A stretch of 8,107 nucleotides of DNA, taken from an uncultured Opitutia bacterium. GTDB taxonomy: Bacteria > Verrucomicrobiota > Verrucomicrobiia > Opitutales > UBA953. Positions 1 to 6,758 of the stretch are shown here, one piece after another. A model generated the notes under the pieces. The model saw only the letters and a list, made by a program, of their open reading frames with translations, searched no databases and was not told the origin of the DNA. The stretch is from contig CAJBPJ010000089.1 of NCBI GenBank assembly GCA_903957465.1, forward strand, positions 1 to 8,107, given 5' to 3'. Numbering within the stretch: position 1 is the stretch's first letter; each line of letters opens with the position of its first letter. The position numbers were made by a program, and so were the translations under genes.

Positions 1-125
1 CTAAAGTCATGACTATGCATTCTGCCTGCCCGGCCGTATCTATGCATCTGCTTTAGTCCTTAGTCATTCGTCCTTAGTCTCCCCAGCAGGAGCGCAGCGG
101 AGCCAATCCCTCCCTCTCCGCCAGT
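1..125. repeat. 125-bp direct repeat, copy 1 (left end cut by window edge)
   Basis: This stretch is repeated at 159-283 with one difference in 125 positions (C at 119, A at 277). It has two parts. The first 80 bases are the right-hand portion of an inverted repeat: ATGCAT at 15-20 and again at 42-47, then heptamers TTTAGTC (52-58), CTTAGTC (59-65), ATTCGTC (66-72) and CTTAGTC (73-79). Positions 81-125 are a purine/pyrimidine-biased tail without an obvious inverted partner. Compared with copy 2, the window begins two bases inside the fourth left-arm heptamer, so the true element extends to the left. No start codon or coding signal is credible inside it. Confidence 0.9.
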
Positions 126-135
126 GGATTGACGA

Positions 136-237
136 GACTAAAGACTAAGGTCTAACGACTAAAGTCATGACTATGCATTCTGCCTGCCCGGCCGTATCTA
201 TGCATCTGCTTTAGTCCTTAGTCATTCGTCCTTAGTC
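136..237. repeat. Inverted repeat built of iterated heptamers
   Basis: The left arm lies on an exact 7-bp grid: GACTAAA (136), GACTAAG (143), GTCTAAC (150), GACTAAA (157). The right arm is on the same grid in inverse orientation: TTTAGTC (210), CTTAGTC (217), ATTCGTC (224), CTTAGTC (231). Inside them the palindromic hexamer ATGCAT occurs at 173-178 and 200-205, enclosing a 21-base GC-rich centre (179-199). The arms can pair in more than one register; one good register pairs 143-149 with 231-237 perfectly and 157-163 with 217-223 at six of seven positions. As RNA or single-stranded DNA this would form a long imperfect hairpin. Copy 1 shows the same right arm at 52-79. What binds or uses it cannot be told from the sequence. 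Confidence 0.8.
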
Positions 238-283
238 TCCCCAGCAGGAGCGCAGCGGAGCCAATCCCTCCCTCTCAGCCAGT
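159..283. repeat. 125-bp direct repeat, copy 2
   Basis: Second copy of the unit at 1-125, offset by 158 bp, identical except at 277. The 33 bases between the copies (126-158) carry the left arm of this copy's inverted repeat, so the natural unit is probably about 158 bp. After 283 strict identity stops, but the bases after each copy remain loosely similar (GACGAGACTAAAG near 131 against GACAGAGCTAAAC near 286), which suggests a degenerate continuation. The near-identity implies recent duplication or sequence homogenisation. Confidence 0.92.
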
Positions 284-538
284 CGGGACAGAGCTAAACA
301 GCTGTACTCGCCACAGGGCGAAGCCGCTTGCCCCTTCCTTAACCTTGGCAAGGCCGCAGAGTAACTGCAGGATGGCGACTGAGACCTCGGCTTTGAAAGG
401 ATTACCAGCAACCTCATCTACCCCAACCCGCCCTGCAACCCCGCTGCGGTGCGGACGCTCATTAATCCAACCGAAGACCTAGTGGCAAAGAGAGACTGCT
501 GCAACGTGCCGAGATTACTAGGAACAAATGTTTAACAT
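284..538. other. Non-coding leader between the repeats and the first gene
   Basis: I see no convincing gene in these 255 bases. Minor inverted repeats are present: TCGCC/GGCGA at 308-312 and 317-321 with a four-base loop, and CTTGCC/GGCAAG at 327-332 and 347-352. A reading frame on the plus strand is free of stops from 383 to 532 (50 codons) but has no ATG and no recognisable protein. No clear sigma-70-type -35/-10 pair could be picked out, although the promoter of the downstream operon should lie here or in the repeats. The 3' end carries a hairpin described separately. Confidence 0.6.
478..522 (+). promoter_or_regulatory. Potential leader hairpin overlapping the ribosome-binding region
   Basis: CCTAGTGGCA (478-487) can pair with TGCC (507-510) and ACTAGG (517-522), giving ten base pairs interrupted by a six-base bulge (511-516) around a 19-base loop (488-506). 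The 3' strand of the stem includes the start of AGGA (520-523), the only Shine-Dalgarno-like sequence near the first gene, so folding would partly hide it. This could tune translation of the first operon gene, or be chance; no comparative evidence is available. Confidence 0.35.
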
Positions 539-3500
539 ATGTATCTGAAATGCATGCGGGTAACTTCTCGAGTAGGCTTTGCCTGTTTAATCGCATATGG
601 CGCAGTTAACGCGAACGAACCTCTCTCTTACAATCGAGATATTCGGCCGATTCTATCCGAAAACTGTTTTCAGTGTCACGGCTTCGATGAGCATGCCCGT
701 AAAGGTAAGTTACGCCTAGATGTGCGCGATGATGTTTTGCGCCAGCGTGACGACGGGGCAGCCATCGTTCCAGGTAAGCCCGATGAAAGTGTCCTCTGGA
801 AGCGAATCATCAGCACCGACGCCGATGATATTATGCCGCCGCCAGAATCTCACCGCACACTCAGTGCGGAAGACAAAGCACGTCTACGTGAGTGGATACA
901 ACAGGGCGCAATCTACGAGCCACACTGGGCCTTCATTGCCCCCCGCAAGGTTTCGCCGTCAAGCAACGACAAACCATCGATTGACGTATTTGTACGTGAA
1001 CGACTGCGGAAAGCAGGCCTAGAACCGGCCGCTGAAGCGGATCGTGCCACACTGATTCGGCGCGTCAGCCTTGACCTCACAGGCCTTGCTCCATCGGCCG
1101 AGGAAATCGAGGCCTTCGTCCGCGACCCTGCACTCGATGCTTACGCCCGCGTCGTCGATCGCTTACTTGCCAGCCCACAATTCGGGGAGCGAATGGCTTT
1201 GGAGTGGCTCGACGCGGCACGCTACGCGGACACCAATGGATACTCTATTGACGGCAGCAGAGATCTTTGGATTTGGCGCGATTGGGTTATCCAATCATTC
1301 AACGACAACTTGCCTTACAATCGTTTTATCATCGAGCAGATTGCCGGAGACCTTCTCCCGCAGCGAAGTGAATCCCAACTCATCGCCACCGGGTTCCAAC
1401 GAAACAACATGAACACCCACGAGGGAGGGACTATCCCCGAGGAGAACCTGGTGAATTACAACGCCGACCGCGTGAAGACCTTGGGCGAATCGATGCTCGG
1501 TCTCACCTTGAGCTGCGCGCAGTGCCATGACCATAAGTTTGATCCTGTAAGCCAACGCGACTATTACCGAATATTCGCCTACTTCAATACGCTCGGCGAC
1601 GCCGGCCTCGACGGTAGTAATAGTTATAACTCACATCCCATAGCCAACGTCCGTACACCGCTTAAAAATATCGACCTTGAGGCGATACGATCACGCATCG
1701 CTGGTCTCAAACATACCCTAGAGACACCGAACAATGCCGTGCTCACCTCATGGGCAGATACACAGCGGGCGCGACTGGCCGAGCGCGGTCGCGGACTCGA
1801 GTTACACCCTATTTCACTGACACGTATTTCAACACCCAATGTTGGTAGCGGGTTCAATGTCGACGGTAACAGCTTCAGCGGACTTGGTGGCGCTGCTTAC
1901 GACATTCTCGGTAAGCTACCCGACACTGACAAACCTATCACTGGTATCCGTCTCGTATTCCCGAAACGTGATTTCATCTTAACTGCGATAGATGTTACCA
2001 TCGACGCCGTGCCGGGCGATCAAGTGAACTTGCATCGCTTGCAACGTTTCCAACAAATCACCGCGAGTTCGTGGCGACCTGAACATCCCGCTGCCGACGT
2101 TCAAGCTTTCGCCAATAATCGTGGTTGGTCACCCGACCCGAATGTCGCCGAATCGCACATCACTTTAACTTTTGAACAACCTATTGACGCAAGTCGCACC
2201 CCTTGGATTACAACCCAGGTCAACTGCAGTGTTCGTGCCGCGGGTGCCGGGAAAATGTATGCGATAACCGGTAAAGACGATGGCATCGATATCCCAGAAG
2301 ACATCATCGCCATCCTCGCTATACCTAACGCAAAACACACACCTGAACAGACACTCCGTCTCTGGAAGGTCTGTGCACAACAAAGTGCGGCGATGCGCGC
2401 AGCACGGGTTGATCTCGCAAACGCTCAAGAACGCTTACGGGTATTTACTGAACCGCAGTCGACAATGGTAATGAATGTTTCCGCTAAACCACGGATAACG
2501 CATATTCTAGCACGCGGAGATTACACCCAACCCCGCGAAGTTGTGGAGCCAGGCGTGCCATCGACGCTTCCCCCTTTACCGAAGGATGCACCCGCGAATC
2601 GCCTCGGACTTGCGCAATGGATGGTGATGGCTGAAAACCCGCTTACCGCTCGCGTGGCCGTTAACCGTACTTGGAAAATGTTTTTTGGCACCGGTATCGT
2701 CACAACCGCATCTGACTTTGGGTTGCAAGGCGCCCTACCCACTCACCCTGAACTACTCGATTGGCTCGCCGTGGACTTCGTTGAGTCCAGCTGGGATATA
2801 AAGCGCCTGGTACGAACCATCGTGATGTCAGGAACCTATCGACAAAGCAGTCATTGCACCGTGGCTCAGCTGGAAAAAGATCCCTTCAATCAATTGCTTG
2901 CCCGCGGACCGCGCTTTCGACTCCCTGCCGAGCTTATCCGCGACAACGCCTTGCGAGCGAGTGGCTTGCTTGTGCGTGATATCGGTGGACCCAGCGTCAA
3001 TCCCTACAGCCCCTTTGACCTATGGCGCGAAGTCAGTCACTACCCTTCGACATTACCCCGGGCACAAACATTCGTACAAGACCACGGCGATAAACTCTAC
3101 CGACGCAGCCTTTATACCTATTGGAAGCGCACCGCACCTCCAGCCAACCTGAGTGCTTTTGATGCACCAAATCGCGAAGTGTGCACAGTCACTCGCGGGT
3201 CAACCAACACGCCCCTCCAAGCACTCGTGTTACTCAATGACGTTCAATTCACTGAGGCGGCACGCTTCCTAGCTGAACGTATCCTCGATCGCAAAGACAA
3301 TGACGAACGACGACTCCGATGGGCGGCACTTGAAGTGCTCTCGCGTCCGTTGACGGAGCAGGAGCTTTCAGTGCTCAAGGGAACACTACAACGCGAACGT
3401 GAGCGCTATGCCGCCGACCCAGCCAAAGCCCAGGCAGCCCTCAAGGTTGGTGAGTCGCCGCGTAATCCTCGACACCCCGCACCCGAGCACGCTGCTTGGT

Positions 3501-3553
3501 ATCAAGTAAGCGCACTACTGCTGAACCTTAGTGAAACTATCACCCGTAACTGA
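539..3553 (+). CDS. Secreted PSCyt1-DUF1549-DUF1553 cytochrome-like protein
   Basis: A 1004-residue protein of the family typical of Planctomycetota and Verrucomicrobiota. Residues 1-26 look like a Sec signal peptide (cleavage likely after VNA at 24). A PSCyt1 cytochrome c-like domain follows (about 28-125) with haem motif CFQCH at 43-47 and a possible distal ligand Met99 in IMPPP. DUF1549/PSCyt2 spans about 145-355 and contains a second motif, CAQCH (326-330), followed by DHKFDP. A beta-rich linker (about 430-600) precedes DUF1553 (about 685-985), recognised by RGDYTQP (659-665), NRLGLAQW (687-694), TARVAVNR (703-710) and GSTNTPLQAL (887-896). Length and domain order are normal for the family. 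The biochemical role is not established; haem binding is inferred from the motifs. ATG at 539 has AGGA 15 bases upstream; ATG at 554 would also leave a good signal peptide. It leads the operon and is followed after one base by its usual DUF1501 partner. Confidence 0.93.
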   Translation: MYLKCMRVTSRVGFACLIAYGAVNANEPLSYNRDIRPILSENCFQCHGFDEHARKGKLRLDVRDDVLRQRDDGAAIVPGKPDESVLWKRIISTDADDIMPPPESHRTLSAEDKARLREWIQQGAIYEPHWAFIAPRKVSPSSNDKPSIDVFVRERLRKAGLEPAAEADRATLIRRVSLDLTGLAPSAEEIEAFVRDPALDAYARVVDRLLASPQFGERMALEWLDAARYADTNGYSIDGSRDLWIWRDWVIQSFNDNLPYNRFIIEQIAGDLLPQRSESQLIATGFQRNNMNTHEGGTIPEENLVNYNADRVKTLGESMLGLTLSCAQCHDHKFDPVSQRDYYRIFAYFNTLGDAGLDGSNSYNSHPIANVRTPLKNIDLEAIRSRIAGLKHTLETPNNAVLTSWADTQRARLAERGRGLELHPISLTRISTPNVGSGFNVDGNSFSGLGGAAYDILGKLPDTDKPITGIRLVFPKRDFILTAIDVTIDAVPGDQVNLHRLQRFQQITASSWRPEHPAADVQAFANNRGWSPDPNVAESHITLTFEQPIDASRTPWITTQVNCSVRAAGAGKMYAITGKDDGIDIPEDIIAILAIPNAKHTPEQTLRLWKVCAQQSAAMRAARVDLANAQERLRVFTEPQSTMVMNVSAKPRITHILARGDYTQPREVVEPGVPSTLPPLPKDAPANRLGLAQWMVMAENPLTARVAVNRTWKMFFGTGIVTTASDFGLQGALPTHPELLDWLAVDFVESSWDIKRLVRTIVMSGTYRQSSHCTVAQLEKDPFNQLLARGPRFRLPAELIRDNALRASGLLVRDIGGPSVNPYSPFDLWREVSHYPSTLPRAQTFVQDHGDKLYRRSLYTYWKRTAPPANLSAFDAPNREVCTVTRGSTNTPLQALVLLNDVQFTEAARFLAERILDRKDNDERRLRWAALEVLSRPLTEQELSVLKGTLQRERERYAADPAKAQAALKVGESPRNPRHPAPEHAAWYQVSALLLNLSETITRN

Positions 3554-3554
3554 C

Positions 3555-5024
3555 ATGGATCCACGCGACGCATTTATCAATCACCTTACACGACGAACCT
3601 TCATCGGGATGGGCGCACGTGGCATCGGCGGACTCGCACTTGGCTCAATGCTCTTCGGCTTGGGAGGATGCCGTGACAGCACGCAACGGTTATCAGCTAA
3701 AGGCGGCTTACCTAGACTGCCACACTTCGCACCTAAAGCAAAGCGCGTTATTTGCCTCTTCCAATCTGGTGGAGTTTCGCATGTCGACCTTTTCGACGAC
3801 AAACCCGAACTGCGCCGACTGGCTGGAAAAAATATCCCGGACAGTATTAAGGGCACCCAGCGACTGACGGGTATGACCAGCGAACAAGGAAGTTACCCGC
3901 TGCAACCTGCCATCGAAGGCGGTAAACTCTGTGGTCGTTCAGGGATTTGGATTAGCGATTTACTACCACACATCCAAACCGTAGCGGATGAAATGTGCCT
4001 GATCCGTTCGATGTATACCGAAGCGATCAACCACGATCCCGCTATCACGTTCATGAACACGGGTAACCAACAACCCGGTTACGCCAGCATGGGCGCATGG
4101 GCGAGCTATGGTCTTGGTACCGAAAACGCCAACCTGCCAGCATTCATCGCAATGGTCTCACAAGGCACCGGTAAAAATCCAGGTCAGCCCGTATTCTCAC
4201 GTCTCTGGGGCAGCGGCTTTCTGCCCTCGAGTCACCAAGGCGTTGGACTGCGACCCGGCGCCAACCCGGTTCTCTACCTGCAGAACCCGCCCACCATCGA
4301 TGAACATCAACGCCGTGAATTCCTCGATGACCTTGCTGTCCTCAATGAGCGACGCGCAGAAGAATTAGGCGATCCTGAAACGATTGCCCGTATCAATGCT
4401 TACGAAATGGCATTTAGGATGCAGACCTCGGTCCCAGAATTAACGAATCTCTCAACCGAGTCGCCGGCCACGCTTGCAGCCTACGGCCCTGAAGTCACGC
4501 GGCCTGGTTCCTACGCCGCAAACTGTCTACTCGCACGACGGTTGGCAGAGCGCGATGTTCGTTTTGTACAACTGTTCCATCGCGGTTGGGATCAACACGT
4601 TGCCCTGAAGCGCCAACTGCCCAACCAGTGTCGCGATATCGACCAACCAACCGCAGCACTGATACGTGACTTACGGCAACGCGGCCTCCTTGATGACACC
4701 CTTGTGATTTTCGCGACCGAATTTGGACGGACAGCATTCTCTCAAGGCGGCTTCGGTAGTCCGGGTGCTGGCCGTGACCATCATGGACGGTGTTTCTCGA
4801 TTTTCTTAGCCGGTGGTGGGGTCAAACCCGGCTTTGTTCATGGTGCGACAGATGACTTTGGTTACAACATCGCCCAAGACCCCGTACACTTACGAGACCT
4901 GCACGCTACAATTCTTCACTGCCTGGGAATCGATCACGAGCGTCTTACCTATCGATCCCGTGGACTTGATGTGAAGTTAACCGGCGTCGAGTCCGCCAAA
5001 GTTGTCACCTCTGTTTTAGCCTGA
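3555..5024 (+). CDS. Tat-exported DUF1501 protein (sulfatase/phosphatase-like fold)
   Basis: A 489-residue DUF1501 protein, the customary neighbour of DUF1549/DUF1553 proteins. I take ATG 3555, one base after the previous stop (TGACATG); a GTG at 3531 in the same frame would overlap the upstream gene and add eight residues before the export signal. Residues 13-14 are the twin arginines of TRRTFIG, followed by a hydrophobic stretch ending in LGGC (Cys39), which resembles a lipobox, so it may be a Tat-exported lipoprotein. Family landmarks are SGGVSH (71-76), NHDPAITF (159-166), NCLLARRLAER (323-333), GWDQH (344-348), EFGRT (389-393), GRDHHG (406-411) and DLHATIL (448-454). From memory, the family is placed in the alkaline phosphatase/sulfatase superfamily, and the conserved Asp and His residues in NHDP, GWDQH and GRDHH could bind metal. 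No substrate is known. Length is normal and the gene looks intact. Confidence 0.93.
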   Translation: MDPRDAFINHLTRRTFIGMGARGIGGLALGSMLFGLGGCRDSTQRLSAKGGLPRLPHFAPKAKRVICLFQSGGVSHVDLFDDKPELRRLAGKNIPDSIKGTQRLTGMTSEQGSYPLQPAIEGGKLCGRSGIWISDLLPHIQTVADEMCLIRSMYTEAINHDPAITFMNTGNQQPGYASMGAWASYGLGTENANLPAFIAMVSQGTGKNPGQPVFSRLWGSGFLPSSHQGVGLRPGANPVLYLQNPPTIDEHQRREFLDDLAVLNERRAEELGDPETIARINAYEMAFRMQTSVPELTNLSTESPATLAAYGPEVTRPGSYAANCLLARRLAERDVRFVQLFHRGWDQHVALKRQLPNQCRDIDQPTAALIRDLRQRGLLDDTLVIFATEFGRTAFSQGGFGSPGAGRDHHGRCFSIFLAGGGVKPGFVHGATDDFGYNIAQDPVHLRDLHATILHCLGIDHERLTYRSRGLDVKLTGVESAKVVTSVLA

Positions 5025-5068
5025 ATATGTTCTGTTCATGGAATGATTTATCTCTACTTCAATACTCT

Positions 5069-6748
5069 ATGAAATTACGAAGTCTCGCCGCATTATTGGT
5101 CTTCGTTCTCTTCACAAATCCTATAGCCCAAGCCACCCCGATTATCCAGAGTGACGCAAAAGCAGGCTTCACCATCAAAGCCGAGAGTTACGAGGCGACG
5201 GTCGGGACCGATGGCTACCTGAATCACTTACGAATCGGTGAGCAGGAATTCCTGCTACCCGACATCGACATCTCTAGGGGCACTTACTTTCATCAAGGTG
5301 GCGTGGTTAAGATGTCCAAAACAACACGCACAAATGCCGGTACCATCGACTCCGAAGGGCCGTTAGCGTCGGTCCGCTATGCTTTTACTGATAACGGAAT
5401 GACCTGGACGGTCAGCAATAACTCGAAGGCGCCGATGTTCTTCTTCGCCATACTGCCGTCATCGGTCTCGCTCGGCGCCGACGCCAAGGGTCGCTTCGTT
5501 ACGATGCCCTCAGCCCAAAACTGGAACGAGAGCAGCTGGTTTAGCGAGAGCAGCAAGTTGACCTTCCTCACTAAGGGCAGCGCCCGTCAGTGGGCTTGGC
5601 TACAAGGTAGCACCGTGATGGAAATCAATCTCGCTCCCGGCGAGAAACGTGTACTCGAGCTCACGGCAGGCAAAGTCACCGATGCAGATCGAGCCGGAAT
5701 GAAGGCTGCGGGCGTCGACCTTGGCGATTTACGCATCAGCTCGCCAGGAGAACTTCAAGTCTTTCAGCGCACCAAGCGTACGGAAGGTCCAGTCAAGGTC
5801 GCAGGCAAACTGTTCGTAAATTGCGACAGCGTTGAAGTACGTTTCAGCGGCAAAGACCTCAACGGTAAAGCTCTTAAGTCGGAGTGGCAGACTGTGGCAT
5901 ACAATTCCGCCAATAGCACCTTCGGAAGCTTATACACATTGACTGCAGGCGGTTGGTATACGGCCGAACTCAGGGCACTGAAATCTGGAAAGGAAGTTGC
6001 CACCGCTAAGGTCGCTCAGTTTGGCGTGGGTGAAGTCTTTATTGGCGCTGGCCAGTCCAACTCGACCAACAGCGGTGGCGGTGGATCGAATCTGCCGACT
6101 GATGGACGCATTGAGACAAAGTCAGGGCTCGTCTCAAGTTTCGACGGTAAGACTTGGCGTATCGCCAATGACCCACAACTCGGCACACATGATAAAAGCC
6201 AAGGTGGTAGCTTCTGGCCAGCTTTTGGTGATGCGATGACTGCGCGCTACCATGTGCCCATTGGTGTCGTCGTCACCGGCCATGGCGGCACCTCCATCAA
6301 TCAATGGAAGTCTGGCAGTGAACTCTTTAATTGGACGCTTGGTCGAATCAAGGAACTCGAAGCATCAGCGGTCCCAGGTTACCCTAGTTTTCGCGCCCTG
6401 CTCTGGCACCAGGGCGAGAGTGATGCAGATATGAAAGGCGTAGCCTATGCGAATGGCCTTGGCACAATCATTCGCGAGATGCGCCAGCAGTCTGGACGCA
6501 ACTTCACCTGGTTTGTCGCCAAGGCATCCTATCGTCCAGGCAAGCCGCTCGAAGCACCCGTCACGCAAGGCCAAAAGGAACTTTGGGATAAACGCGTCGC
6601 GCTCGTAGGACCCGATACCGACGCGATGCTTGGCGAACTACGCGACCACGGAGGCAAAGGTATCCACTTTAGTAAAGTCGGCCTTAAAGTTCATGGCGAA
6701 GCTTGGGCTGAGAAGGTTGCCCCTTGGCTCGACCAACAAATTAAGTGA
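5069..6748 (+). CDS. Secreted sialate O-acetylesterase-like SGNH carbohydrate esterase
   Basis: A 559-residue exported esterase from ATG 5069. That start puts the signal peptide MKLRSLAALLVFVLF directly at the N-terminus, with cleavage likely after AQA (20-22). An in-frame ATG at 5027, two bases after the upstream stop, would add 14 residues before the signal; it fits operon spacing better, and neither start has a clear ribosome-binding site. The catalytic part (about 322-555) matches the SASA/SGNH type: GQSN with nucleophile Ser330, GHGGTSINQW (404-413), WHQGESD (446-452) and GIHFSKVGL (531-539) with probable catalytic His533; Asp526 or another nearby acid would complete the triad. Residues about 215-320 form a beta-rich module common before this domain (QVFQR, GGWYTAELRA). 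Residues about 28-205 are a further domain I do not recognise. Expected activity is removal of O-acetyl groups from a glycan in the periplasm or outside; sialic acid need not be the substrate. The operon partner is a GH29-like glycosidase. Confidence 0.87.
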   Translation: MKLRSLAALLVFVLFTNPIAQATPIIQSDAKAGFTIKAESYEATVGTDGYLNHLRIGEQEFLLPDIDISRGTYFHQGGVVKMSKTTRTNAGTIDSEGPLASVRYAFTDNGMTWTVSNNSKAPMFFFAILPSSVSLGADAKGRFVTMPSAQNWNESSWFSESSKLTFLTKGSARQWAWLQGSTVMEINLAPGEKRVLELTAGKVTDADRAGMKAAGVDLGDLRISSPGELQVFQRTKRTEGPVKVAGKLFVNCDSVEVRFSGKDLNGKALKSEWQTVAYNSANSTFGSLYTLTAGGWYTAELRALKSGKEVATAKVAQFGVGEVFIGAGQSNSTNSGGGGSNLPTDGRIETKSGLVSSFDGKTWRIANDPQLGTHDKSQGGSFWPAFGDAMTARYHVPIGVVVTGHGGTSINQWKSGSELFNWTLGRIKELEASAVPGYPSFRALLWHQGESDADMKGVAYANGLGTIIREMRQQSGRNFTWFVAKASYRPGKPLEAPVTQGQKELWDKRVALVGPDTDAMLGELRDHGGKGIHFSKVGLKVHGEAWAEKVAPWLDQQIK

Positions 6749-6758
6749 TAAAGTAGGG

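Noticed and set aside
129..157. TTGACG at 129-134 as a possible -35 element within the repeat
   Set aside because: No acceptable -10 hexamer at 16-18 bases spacing; the downstream sequence belongs to the heptamer array.
1..283. CRISPR array
   Set aside because: Only two units of 125 bp with a 33-bp gap that itself forms part of the inverted repeat; unit size and structure are wrong and no cas gene is present.
232..417. A 61-codon minus-strand frame overlapping repeat copy 2 and the leader
   Set aside because: Its C-terminal part lies in the 125-bp repeat, it resembles no protein I know, and composition is that expected of translated repeat DNA.
383..532. A 50-codon stop-free stretch on the plus strand, containing NLIYPNPPCNP, as a possible gene remnant
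   Set aside because: No ATG, no ribosome-binding site and no recognisable family. A stop-free run of this length is expected by chance in GC-rich DNA.
3531..3554. GTG at 3531 as the start of the DUF1501 gene
   Set aside because: It would overlap the upstream gene by 23 bases and only adds eight residues before a standard MDPRDAFxxxxxRR start; ATG 3555 fits the family better.
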